64,000 nucleotides of DNA from Casuarina equisetifolia (taxonomy: Eukaryota; Streptophyta; Magnoliopsida; Fagales; Casuarinaceae), in the NCBI GenBank assembly GCA_028551475.1, contig CM052356.1, positions 31,771,884-31,835,883 of the forward strand, written 5' to 3'. This document shows, piece by piece, positions 52,249 through 64,000 of the stretch. The position numbers and the translations under genes are program-made. The notes beneath the pieces were generated by a model that saw only the letters and a program-made list of their open reading frames with translations, was not told where the DNA came from and did no database searches. The stretch's first letter is position 1; each line of letters opens with the position of its first letter.

Positions 52249-54756
52249 ATGACGGAATCGCCGGGGGGATCGGCTAGCGGGAGGTCGTCGACGGATAAAC
52301 AATCGCTGATGGAAAGCCTGCTCGGACTCCTCAGAATCCGCGTCAAGCGCGGCATCAATCTCGCCGTGCGCGACATGCGTAGCAGCGACCCGTACGTCGT
52401 CGTCAAGTTGGGCAAGCAGGTCTCCTTTCTTTCCTCAGCCACCATTGATTTCTCTTTTCTTGTACGTTGCTAAATTTGTAGAGTTGCTTATATTAAAAGG
52501 TGCTTTATCACTCGAGCTTGTTCTACGTTGCTAAATTATAGACTTGTAATATTGTTTAAATTAAAAGTATTTTTATCAAGTTTTGAGTCGAAATCTTGAG
52601 TTAGATAGCAGAGTGTAAAGCTTAGCTACGTTTTCTTGCAACGATCTGCCTCGAAACAAGGGGATTTTTGTTTTATGTTGTTTTAGCTGCTTCTTTTGGT
52701 CTGCATGAAGGTGAACTGGTAGGTATTCTGGTAGCAAGCAATGGTTTTTGTGCTTTATGATGTGAAAGACTTATGATGAGTAGAAAGGGGAAATCCACTT
52801 GCTATATAGAACAGTGATGAGTTGGACTATATTGGCAGCACACTTTGTATATGGCTAAGATCCCTCCTTTGCCTCTCACTATGTGCACTATGAGTCTACA
52901 TGTTGAGAAGATCATGTTGGTGGATTAAGAGGTGTTGTATATATATGAGCTTATTATTATATTATGAATAATAACACATCTTTATAAATATCGTGCACAG
53001 TACTATGAATAGTGACTGGTGCATAGTAACTCAATTTTAATATAATGAACACACGGTTGGACGAAATATATGGGAGAACTTTTTGTTGGTCACGAACACC
53101 CTACCCACGATCTTTGTAGACAGAGCTCCTCATTAGCCAGTGAAACTGAGAGAACAAAGGAGTAAATCCGGCCATTATCTTTGATAAAATGAATTATCCA
53201 GTGGCTAGAACGAATCCCAGAACAGGTACGTTCATTTTCCCTCTTAAACGTTGTGTTCTAAGATGAGAAGCAAGATCTTGGTTTTGAGCTCGTTTGAGCT
53301 CGATTTTTTCCAACAATCCAGGGCCAAGGAAGTTGTGTGTTCTTGGGGAGACAAATAAAATGTGTACTTTTCACCTTTTTCATGTGCAACGGAGATCACA
53401 ATTCTTTTGAAGAAATGTCAAATTGTGAAAGTACCATCTCGGCAATATTGATGATATCGATTATGAAATCTGGGGAGGCATCTTACGTCTTTCACTTTTT
53501 GCTTTGGCATCTTAACAATCTTGGCCTTAAAATCTTGCTTTCATGTGAAAATCTGGATTATGACCTTTTGTAATATTCAATAAAGAGCGGGATGCATATA
53601 ATGACTTTATTTTTCCTTCATTTTATGACTCAGCTGATTGATTGATATGTTTAGCCTAGTAATGAAGTTTGTTTTTGTTTTTTTAATTTTTTTTCTTCTC
53701 TCCGTTCATAACTTTCTATCTATTTGTATTAAAACTAGTTGCTTTTAAGGCCTTCTAATTATATATAGGTGTGATCATTTGTTGCAGAAACTTAAGACAC
53801 GAGTCATTAAAAAGGATGTTAATCCCGAGTGGAATGAAGATCTTACTCTTTCTATCACGGACGCTGATGCTCCGATCATGCTGGTAAGTATTTTGCTCAT
53901 TGCTTCCATATATTAAATATGAAATACAAGGTTCAAGTTCCGAGTAAGATTTACGAACTTGATTAAGAACAAATCACAACGTAAAAGCAGTTCCTTTGTG
54001 CTTTTGTTTTTTCTAGATGCCGTTGAAGCTGAAAAATATTTGACAAATCTTTTAAGGTTGACAATCGTGTGCATGGCATCAGTAACGGAGAAGGATTGCT
54101 TTTGATGGGTCACCTTACTTTTTAAGGATACATTTCTTTTTACAGTTGTGGTTAACTCTGGCGCAAAACACTGGAGCTTGACTTGAGCTTTGTTATTCTA
54201 GTCCAGGGAGTTGTCCATCCGTCTGTCTTTTCCTTGAGGAAAACTGGACGTGATCAAGTCCAAAAGACATCTCCTGCCTAAATTGTCCAAATTGTTAAGA
54301 TGTGATCCGTGAGTTTTATAGGATTCTTGCATATATGATATTGGGTTTCACCAATTCTTAAGTTGATTTTTAAATTGAATAATGAGCCTCATAATATAAA
54401 AAACAAATTTTTACATATTAGTATGTCTAACTAGCTGTAATCTCTTGAATGGAATGCTTTGTCATCCCTTGCAAATCTCCTAGGACTAACTCAAAAGAAG
54501 CTTCAAATGCTCTATCATCCCCTGCAAATCTCTTAGGACGAACTCAAAGATGTGAAGCTTTGCCATAGAACTGGAAGAACTAAAAAGTATTACTACACTA
54601 GTAAGCCCACAAAATGATCATATAAAATCTGCCCTTCTGGTGGAAATGACTTTCATTTAGTCATGATGTACGAGGATCTAACATGCTGCTCTCTTGTTTC
54701 CTGAATGATAGCAAGTAAGCAAGCATGGCAGTGCAATGAAGTGTTAATCCTTTTAG

Positions 54757-54797
<41 letters not shown>

Positions 54798-55170
54798 CTG
54801 GCTCTGTCCTTCATTTTCTATTTTGTTTCCTTTGCTTCTGCCTACTTGTATATTGATGGGCATTGTTCTGTGATTGCAGACCGTTTATGATTACGACACC
54901 TTTACCAAAGATGACAAAATGGGAGATGCTGAATTTGACATCAAAGCATATATAGAGGCCTTGAAGATGGACTTGCAACGCTTTCCAAGTGGTACCACAA
55001 TCTCAAGAATACAACCAAGCAGGGAAAACTGCCTGGCTCAAGAGAGCTGTATCAAGTGGAATGAAGGCAAGGTGATTCAAGATCTCGTCCTTAGATTGAG
55101 AAATGTGGAATGTGGGGAAGTGGAAATCCAATTACAATGGATTGATCTTCCTGGTTCCAAGGGTTTATAA
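52249..55170 (+). CDS. C2-domain CAR-type (ABA-related) protein, 3 exons
   Basis: Exons 52249-52419, 53788-53883 and 54880-55170 join in phase to 185 residues. The protein is a single C2 domain: LLGLLRIRVKRGINLAVRDM, SSDPYVVVKLGKQKLKTRVI, NPEWNEDLTLSI and YDYDTFTKDDKMGDAEFDI. Aspartates of the Ca-binding loops (RDMRSSD, YDYDTFTKDD) are present. The insert after AEFDI (IEALKMDLQ, then an EN.LAQES segment) is typical of CAR proteins, which bring ABA receptors to membranes in a Ca-dependent way. The family normally begins close to LLGLLRIRV, so Met21 (52309; 165 residues) may be the true start; the TATA-like box at 52217-52226 supports this. Confidence 0.92.
54759..54793. repeat. (CT)n microsatellite in CAR intron 2
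   Basis: About 17 TC dinucleotides, some 85 bases before the last exon, within or near the polypyrimidine zone. Confidence 0.95.
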
Positions 55171-58100
55171 AGTCAGTGAACGCTCCTATCTATACTTTAT
55201 TTCACTCGAAATGTTTGGGCTGGCTTCAAGCGTGTACAACCCTGCATCATGTGAGCTTCTTGGTGGGGTTGGTTGTTCATAGGTGTGTAATGAACTGAAA
55301 TTAATATTTTCCTATCGGCTGTAGTTTGTGGCTCATAATATTATTAGGGTTAACAAATTTCTGGTCCTATTGTTACCATAACCACTGTTCTCCATGCCCT
55401 TTAACATCATTTGCTGTGAAATCATGAGGGAAATGTGTGCATTTCAATGGCATTTTGTGACCGAAGAGTAAAATTATTGTTGATACGCACAAGTTGCAGG
55501 CCGTCGTTTTCTTGGCTGTCAGTCAGTTGTTCACAAACTTCTCTTTCAAGTTGTTCTTTGCTTTTTTTTCATCTTACACTCTCGGCCACAACCATGCTGA
55601 ACTGCTTTACGCAGTGAACTTAGGATTGGAACAGGAAGCTTTAGTGCATCAACTGGGGTGCTTGAAGGCCCATTTAGAAGATAACGAGACTTTCATAATA
55701 AATCTTCAAAATCAACAAAACGTTCTTTACATTTGGCATTGACATTATGTAATGGATCTCCAAATTCTTGAAATGGGAAAAGATTCTCCTGAAGGCCTTT
55801 CTCACATAGTTATTGTGTTCTGTAATTACCTAACTCGGAGGATTAAATTAATAAGCCTGTAATTTAGTGGTTGGATATTGACCGTCGAGGACCTATTCAT
55901 ACTCTTAAATCTCTTTTTATCTATTTGAAAAAAAAAAAAAGGAATAACTTTGAAGGAACAAGATTTGAAGCTTTCTCCATCCACACACAACGTCGACCCG
56001 AACCACTTGATGCCATGATTTGTTCCCTTCTACCGTAGGGCCTATGCACACCACTCTAAATATTGGAAGCATGCATTAGCTTGAGCTTTTGTTCCTCGAT
56101 GGACAGACACATCGATTTGTGTTTTGGCCCATTATACCAGCTGAACCTATGGACTACATGATAGAAATAATCATGTCTCTCATTTGGTTCCCTTTGTTTA
56201 CTCTATAATTCTCTCAAGGGTTGGGCCATCTCCCAACAGATTGTGCTTCTGAAGAAAACATGCAGTGTTTCCTTAGGGTCTCAATCTCATTTTCATGAAC
56301 TTTTTTCCTGTATATTTAAGATCAACTTGGAACACTAGTATAAAAAATTGAATATATTATATAGTTTCCATTTATTTTTGAAATTGTTTGTAGTAACTCC
56401 GTTTTAATTTTTATTTTCATTTTCATTTTCTTTGTGTCTCGGGGGTCACAAGAAAACGCTTTTTCCTTCCTAGACATTTCCCCAGGTAAGCCTATGGCCT
56501 GCCTTAGTACCTAGTTCTCACTCTATTTCCTCCCCTATTGGTAAAGGATTTCAAGGTACCTTTCCCTGATTTGATGGCGCCATAGAATCCATCACAGTCC
56601 TCAAAACAACACATGCGTGTGCCATTGAATTTTATAGTTCCTATAAGATCATCGTCCAAAGTTATCAACATTATCCTCTACGATTTCCCAAGCCAAGTCA
56701 ATGTTGGATCTCTTGGAATACAAAGCGTTTCCACACGAAAGGGCCCGTTCTCCAACAAAGCAAATAGCTTGTACGCCGTAGACGAGGAGCAAAACCAACG
56801 TAGATAACATCCTTCGCCAACATTCAAGAAGCTTTTTTGTAACTTTATGGATTTCTTTCAGCCATGGCATGTGGGGAGAAAAGGCAGCCCAATTGAAAGA
56901 GCTTTTTGTGCTTCTTTGTCCACCAAATCACCTCCACAAAACGCTTTGTTCTTCCGCTAATGCCTACTGTTTCATACTTTATTTGTATGGAAAGAAATCA
57001 AACCAGAGATAAACAATGCAGAAATGGGCATATTCTCCGACCCAGAATCGGAAAAACCATGGAAGCAGGATAGGGTTTCCTGCAACTTGAGAAGGAGACA
57101 GCATATATCTTGCCCTAGGGGATAAAGGGTTCGAGCCCCATTACCACCGTCCAGAAGATCTTTTCTTGGTTGCAGTTTTGTCAAATAATCAATCGCAATC
57201 ACTGTTGATTAGGCCGATTTATACATTAGATGCCAAAGCTTTCATTATCTCACGAAACTCCAATCACCCATCTCATTTGGATATTCGGTCAACCACGCTA
57301 TGATGTTTCTCCTTCTGTTCATGCAGAAACCTTTTGTTGTGCTTGTCATCCTCCCCTTGAAAGTGTTGCAAACTATTGCAGAGATCGATTTCAGAGAATA
57401 TCATCTTTCTTTTTTTCATTGTGACTTTTTAAACAATACTAAACTAACACCTTGTTTAGCTGGTTGAGTTGAGAACATGTACTGCTTGTTCGACACCTAA
57501 ACTCTAATGCTATTAACAATAAGTTTAAGTCTAATTTAAGAGATAGTTCATGAGTTGTGAGGCATTTTTTATATTCAAATACTAACTAATATCTTTTAAT
57601 TACAAAATTTTCATTCTCAAACATATATTGGATTCTAAATAAAACGAGACAAACTAAATGTTCTTTTTACACTGAATATATTTTAAAGAGTCACAATTAA
57701 ATAGGAGTTCCAGTAACCCATAGCCTAGATGTTGAGTTTGCCCCACCTTTTTACTTAACTGAAAAAAGAAATGGTAGAGAGAGAGAGAGAGAGCCACCAA
57801 TCCCCGTTCAGGAGCATGCACTGAGACTCTTGAGAAAAATCCCGCAAACCCAAGTGATAAACACGACAAAACTACAGTAAAAAGACAGGTTTAAACAAAT
57901 CAAGTGCATGCATGCCGTTTATACTCTTAGGAAACACAAACCCTATTGCAGTGCGTGCAGTTAAGCATGGTGTTTGGGGTTTTGAATTTCAATGTAAGTT
58001 GTAAGACTGACACGCCAATGACTGTCCCCATTTTGCTTTTACAGTTTGCCACCCCAACTCTCCCTTGGCCTCCATCATTAACTTCAACGCATGCTTCTGC

Positions 58101-59955
58101 GTTTTTAGCACTTCTAGGATGGGTTTTTTATTTTCTTTCCGTTGAACAGACCCCTTTGTTTATTTTCCCTTCAGCCAATCATGTCATAGCGTGTCAAAAC
58201 CTGCAAGCAAGTTTGTCACTCTTGTGAATATCGAGAGGAGAATAGATGCACTCATTTTCTATATGTAATTCCATAAATTAACCCGTATTCTACCAATTCG
58301 TTTGTCGTTTTTGCTCAGAGAAAAGACAAAAGGGAAAGTTGTCTCTTAGTGTTGTCTTTGTTCTTGTGCTCTCCACGTGATAGAGACACGTTACAAGCTT
58401 TTCTTCTATATCTCCTATGGTTAATTTTTTTTTTCTTTTTCTTTTTTTGTACCTTTCGTCTACTTGAATTCAAAACCACTTTAACAAGACCTTCACCTCT
58501 CGTGTAAATTATTAAAAAATCCATGGCCAAGTGTTGAAATCCAAGCCTATCACATTGAATATAAAATTGAGCTGATCTTTAACTATATTATCTTATTTAT
58601 TGCTAATATCACTATTATTGCTTTCTTGTTATCATCCCTTTTTATCACTATCATGTTCCACATCTACTTTGTATCTTCCATTAACGTAAACTAATAAGAA
58701 TTAGAACACAAATAATTTCTTTGTTTCTCACGTTTTGGCCATTTTTATTGGTTTTCAAAGTAAAGAAATAATTTTTCTCTTTCCATCTTCATATCAAATA
58801 GAAGAAAGAAAATTTTGATGACCCCACATATCAAGGTATCAAGCCATTAATCATTAATCTTAAAACACATAATCGAAAGCCGTCAATATAGGTGAGTGGA
58901 GTCCACCCATTTTCCACTAAATAGAAAGATGATTCAAACTCTTCATGAAATTTCTTATATTTACATGTTTTGCTGTAATAATCATTATCACCTGTCATGA
59001 ACAAAAATAACAAGAACTAAAAGTAATAAGAGTAAATAATTGATAAATATCAACTTTGAAGCAAAATAGGTGCTCTCTATAATTTTCCTTCTATTCTTTT
59101 TTAATATTTCTTATCATTAGTAAAACAAACATGAAATATAAGTAGTGAGAATAAATAGTTGATAAATAAAGATCTGGATGGAAATCAATGTTTTTTTTAA
59201 TTTAAATTTGTTAGATAAAAGGGAATTTCAAGATATAGAGCAAGATTTAGGTTATGAGCCGTCAGTAAGAAGACCTATGGACAAATAGATGTTATATCTA
59301 TCATTTCCTTCTGATATTTATGACCAAAAGTTGGATGTTGAACCATGATAATTCTTATCACTTCGGTCTCAATACATCGAACTAGGAGCATACTTTGTCT
59401 AGCCAAGTGTGTGACAACATGATCTTGCCTTAACCATAATAATTGCCTATTTGATCGCTTTACTGCTGTGACGTTGTGTTAGGCAAAACTCAAATCGACC
59501 TGTTACTGCTTTGGCCATGGAAAGTCAGCCAATGCTGCGCCGAAGTGAAAAGAGCATGCACTTTATTTGTTTGTTCCATTTTCTTTTCTAGACACGACCA
59601 GTTTAAGGATCAACTCAAGGGTTCGATCTTGAAGGATATTAGCTTTTATAATCCTTCTTCGACATTGTTGGTGGTGTTATGTACCTCTTGTTTGCAAAAG
59701 TGGTGCAATTAGGCATCGCTTTTAAGCTTTTTCTTCAAGGTCAAAATTTTTTTTCACAGAATTTGGAATCTTTTTCTTGTTCGGTACAACTCCATTGAGT
59801 TCACTTTCACAAAGTTTATGTTGATAGTTTAAAGCAAGCCTAAGAAAGTAACCCCGTAGGCAAGTGCGTATTAGGCATTAGGCACTAATTTGATTGTAGA
59901 TGGGGGCCAATTATCAAAGAAATTTTAAATTAGCAATTTTATTTGCACCATAACG
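55171..59955. other. Gene-free stretch
   Basis: The first few hundred bases are the CAR 3' UTR. The rest has short frames with no recognised domain and no convincing exon series. It contains a (GA)n run at 57775-57793, and a GGGTTCGAGCCCC motif near 57127-57139 that lacks the rest of a tRNA. Confidence 0.55.
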
Positions 59956-61130
59956 CCGTATTATTTTCGGTGAAAAGATAAATTGTATTAATACATATTA
60001 AAGTACAAAAGCACAGGGGCATACACCAGTATTACAAAAGTCACCATATCTATGAAAAGATGAAAGTTGGAAGCCTCTAAATTTCACTCAAAATAACATT
60101 GCATTGAGAAGATTTTATATGTCTAAACAAAGAAGCCCTCCCTCGTACTATCTTCTTTATTTTCGCTAAGAGAATAGGGATATCCATTGTTTTTCCCTGA
60201 AAACGTCTTCTATTTCGTTCAGCCCATATACAATAAATACAAGCTAAGAAAAATATCTTGAGAAGTTTGACAGCTAAATCCCTTCATTTTATTGCTTTGA
60301 TCATCCATTGTAGTTCTTCATTCCATCCTCCAATGTCACGTCGGATTCCATTCTGAGCAAGAATACTTTTCTAAATCATCCTTGTCCACGTACATTCAAA
60401 AAAGAGATGACTTCTATTTTCTAAATGAGATTGACAAAAATCACAATATATGTTTACCGAAGGAAGCCATCGTACAATTTCTGTTGCTATAAAAAGTTTG
60501 TCCCTACAAACAAGTCATCCAATGAAATTATGTTTGTTAATGCTACCTGTCCAAATTAAATTATACCAATCCACCGTTTCTCCAACTTGCCGAAGATCAT
60601 TATAAATCTTTTGGCAACAATATGTAGGACTTGAGAGAACAAAGGTAAGTGTGGGCCTTAACTTGAGGAGACCCCGCCAACTCCAAGTCATGGTACCTTT
60701 TATGTCCAACTGCATTATTGAGGTTCTTTTACACTTTGTATTGTGAATCCATTTACTCCATAATGAGCCTTTTGGAAGATTAATGAGATTCCAAAGCATA
60801 CGTCTTAAAAGGACTTTATTCCAAATTTTGAGGTTCAGTAAACCTAATCCCCTTCCTTCTTCGGTGAACAAACAGTTTGTCAAGCTACTTTGTGAGGACG
60901 ATGCATATCTATATTACCTGCCCATAAGAATTTCCTTATCTTTTTCTCAATCTCATAAATAGTCTACTTTGGCAATAGGAAGACTTGCATCCAAAATGTG
61001 CAAATAGAAATGAGGACAGATTTCGCCAATTGTAATCTCCCTGCATAGCTTAGATGTTTCATTCCCCAACTTTCTATTCTTCCAAATATTTTATCTGTTA
61101 GACCTATTATTTTCTTTTTAAGCTCTTTCT
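59956..61130 (-). mobile_element. LINE (family I), 5'-truncated
   Basis: On the minus strand the order is LINE reverse-transcriptase C-terminal part (GRIESWGMKHLSYAGRLQLA, FWMQVFLLPK, IRKFLWAG), the connector segment (EGRGLGLLNLKIWNKVLLRR within 60515-60883), the zinc-binding segment (NFIGWLVCRDKL), and the CIYCIWAERNRRRF tail. The 3' end (GTATGCCCCTGTGCTTTTGT) matches the family I tails at about 498 and 16510. Endonuclease and catalytic RT blocks are missing, and stops are few, so it is younger or less decayed than the 13-16.6 kb copy. Confidence 0.88.
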
Positions 61131-62810
61131 ACTTTCTCCTCCCTTGATGATTGAAATATGCTAAAAAGGAAAAGGAAAGAGAAGTTTATTTTATTTTCTT
61201 TCCAATTCCTTGTTTTGTCTTCTTCTTTGGATATCAGACTAATCAACGTCATTAAATATTTTATGTTTTTAAGCATACTATCATTGAAGAGAGTCATTTT
61301 TCTGAGACATAACAACCAAAGTCAGGCATCACTATCAGTGACGATCTACTTTGCCATCAAAACTAGTCCAACTTTTTTATTTACACCATCTCAATTTTAC
61401 ATTTAAAACTTCTAAATCAATTTGTCGACTATGAAAATCTTTATGTGTTACAACTCTTTTAAAAAATATTCCGTTATGTACTACACAAGCTCAAAATAAA
61501 TTCCTTTTTTTTTTATTTGGTATCCGAGGATACTTAAAATTAGAGGACAAAACCCAATTGCCCAAATGTATTTTGGCCTTGCTTTGCATTGATATCTCGT
61601 CATGTATGACTTTGGTCCTTTTCCCTTACGGAAACTAATGGGTTTTCATTGTTATGCATAATCTAAGCTTGATTTTCATGAAAACGAAAGAATAAAGAAT
61701 GAATACACGTTGGCATTCTTTGTTTTCATTGTTCTGGTTCTGGTAGAGCGGGAGTCTGGTGAAGCATAACTTGTTGGGGGAGGAAAATGTTGGCTGCGGT
61801 GTGGTTGAACACGTAATACTGAGATATGGTAATGCCAAAATCATTCATCTTCCTCTCTAGTAATTTGTTAGTAGTTTAAAGGAGCTACAAGAGGTCTGAG
61901 GTCTCTTTTGTTTAGGAAGCACTCATTTCTCACACCCATTTTGCCAAACTAAAAAATAAATAAATAAGAAAACACCAAAATCCATTTCCTGTGTAATGAT
62001 TCCACAATTCAAACCGAGTCATAATCAACATAAATTTCTACCTTAAAGCAATGTAATTTCCAATTTGAACTAGGCATCTCCCCTCAGTGCTTGAGATAAG
62101 TCCAACTAAAGAATTATTTCGGGTCAAACTCCAAGACTCTTCGTTTTTGTTTGAGAGGAATACGAGCATTTTTCAAAGTATTCTTTGCGGTACTTCACAA
62201 ATTAAGTTTAAATTGAAATTGATAGCAAAAAAGTAGATTTATTATGAATAACAATTATCCGGTCCTATATGAACTACTTTATTATTATTCTTACTTCAGT
62301 AGAAATAGTTCTATCAAGACAAAACTTGTAATCTGCCATCCTCTTGTCTAACTAATAAAATATTTTTAAAAAGTTTATTTGCTTGATTTGATATTTCATT
62401 CTAATCAGCATGGTAGTCCATCTAGCCAAGTTATATTGTCCACATCCATGTTGATATTTTGTAAGTAGGGTTTTATAATCTATTTTAAGCAATAACCTAT
62501 CTTGATTGAATTGTTTTTAGAAAAGCAAAGAAGGCCTCAGACTTATCATAATTTCACTAAACTACTGGCAGATTGACACTATCTTGACTGAGTTACTATG
62601 CATTCTTCCAGTATAATTCTAATAATTTCAATAACACTTTTGGCTGTCTAATCGGTATAAAATCTTTTCATTGATTTATCCCCATATCACTGTTTCTCAA
62701 CTTTGAACTCGCTAGATCCAAAAGACACACAACCCATTACATCTCATAGTTGGTTTGGTTAATCCTCCATGCATATACGTCTTGTTATGTGGTTCATTCG
62801 GTCCTACAGC
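61131..62810. other. Gene-free AT-rich stretch
   Basis: No recognised coding sequence, RNA gene or structured repeat. Confidence 0.5.
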
Positions 62811-63000
62811 GGATGGCTTTTGAAGAGCTTCAACAGGCATCTGCAGAGAAGCCATTCGGCGTGCTTATGCCTTGGCCCGCAGGGGAGGCAGCCTAATCGA
62901 GGGCTTTTGTAGTTTTTGATTATTCCCATTGGGATTTAGCTCCTGTTTTATCTTTTCATTATTCGGAGCAGCTCTGTACCTGTATTGATAACTTCTAGTT
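62811..63000 (+). mobile_element. LINE RNase H tail fragment
   Basis: The plus strand reads CREAIRRAYALARRGGSLIEG, close to the REAN..AD.LARRGG ending of plant LINE RNase H domains. A frame slip is followed by VVFDYSHWDLAPVLS, the usual next segment. It is short and GC-richer than its surroundings, with no visible flanking element. Confidence 0.6.
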
Positions 63001-64000
63001 CCTGATGCATCCTTTCACACCTACCACAAAAAAGATTTCAATAGAAATTAAAAAACAGGTACAAAAAAGGTTCGGACAAGTTGTCCACATTAATCATTCT
63101 CTTAGGTATAATCATGAAATTTACTTTAGTAAAGTGGTAAAAGTAAGAAAGAAAGTAAAAAATTAATATAGACAAGATGAAAGGACAGATGTTAGTAAAA
63201 GCATATATGTGAGGAGAAAATAGTTGGTTTTTTTATTTTTTTATTTTTTATTTATTTTTATTTTTTTTAAGGTAAAGAGAGTTTAGAAAATCTTAGATGA
63301 TGAATAACTAATTATTATATTACTCACTTGCTGATAAATAAATAATTTTTTATTAAAAGAAGTGATGAAGAAAATAGAACATAAAAATGTAAAGGAATAC
63401 TATGAGACTCCTATTAGCAGTGTAGAATAACAACTATTTTTGACATGCTATTTTATCTAAAATACAGAAAAATCATGAAGGCTTAATTTATAAGCAATGG
63501 AGCTATATGATAAATCATGTACACCTAATCTCAGAAGAGGTGCTACTTTTACAACCATGTTAGGAGGGGGGAAAGAAAAAAAAAAAAAACTCAACCTTCT
63601 TCTTTAAAGCCTTTTATTAAAGAGGATTAGTAACTAACTAAACGTGCGATAAAGATATCAAGTCAATTTATTTATCCCTGCTTGGTAACTCAAGGTGTGG
63701 TAGCACGATCAGAAGAGAACTGGTTTGATCTAGATGACTGAACCTGGCTTAATTTGAGAGTCCAGAATCTGAAATGTGGGGCGTTACCATGCAGTGGCCA
63801 ATGAAACCGTCAGTTGAGCTTGGATTTTTGCGACTAGTTTCAGCATAATGCATGAAGTCGAAGCTTTTGCACTTGCCAAGTTTACGCTTCGGTTAGGAAT
63901 GGACAATTTAGGGTCCACGTGAAGGCATCACTGCTCCCTAGGATAGTAGTTTCATTAATGAATTAGGAATTGCAAGAAAACTTTGAAAAACTAGAGATAA
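63001..64000. other. Gene-free stretch at window end
   Basis: AT-rich with poly-T/A tracts (63227-63270, 63566-63590). The last ~300 bases are more balanced in composition and could be the flank of a gene beyond the window, but no exon is seen. Confidence 0.4.

Noticed and set aside
55494-55742. 82-codon frame behind the CAR gene.
   Set aside because: Lies in the likely 3' UTR region, with no family recognised and no splice partners.
57100-57160. Possible tRNA (GGGTTCGAGCCCC, T-arm-like).
   Set aside because: No A-box, anticodon arm or acceptor stem at the right distance upstream.

Overview
The window is nuclear DNA from a flowering plant, probably a eudicot. It is AT-rich, its genes carry many short introns with GT-AG borders, the retroelements are plant-type LINEs, and the recognisable genes include TOC64 and a CAR-type C2 protein. 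The species cannot be read from the sequence.

The window has two parts. From 1 to about 24.9 kb it is a repeat-rich accessory region. Its core is a minus-strand family of small, secreted, cysteine-rich protein (CRP) genes arranged in cassettes. I count five gene-like copies at about 2.8, 4.5, 18.8, 21.8 and 23.8 kb, one extra truncated copy fused behind the 21.8 kb copy, and at least three shorter remnants. Only the copy at 23848-24276 has an intact reading frame (142 codons, signal peptide, eight cysteines). The others carry frameshifts, stops or truncations. A ~417-bp tandem array (5291-9268) lies directly upstream of one copy and is built from the cassettes' own upstream element. A block of about 3.49 kb at the left edge (1-3487) recurs at 16013-19499 and includes one CRP pseudogene plus LINE tails. 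A nearly complete but decayed LINE fills about 12.95-16.57 kb.

From about 26 to 55 kb lie five single-copy housekeeping-type genes. Bystin (ribosome biogenesis, minus) and a prostaglandin E synthase 2-like GST-fold protein (plus) are head to head. TOC64 (plus) follows; here it carries a one-base frameshift before its TPR domain. A plant HROB-like OB-fold recombination protein (minus) and a CAR-type C2-domain protein (plus) form a second head-to-head pair. All exon borders were placed by hand, and their phases close for every gene except at the TOC64 frameshift.

From 55.2 to 64 kb I see no gene. It holds a 5'-truncated LINE (about 59.96-61.13 kb, minus), a decayed LINE RNase H tail near 62.85 kb and simple repeats.

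The points most worth a second look are the CRP cassette family with its unusual eight-cysteine spacing, the apparent U12-type AT-AC last intron of bystin, and the TOC64 frameshift.
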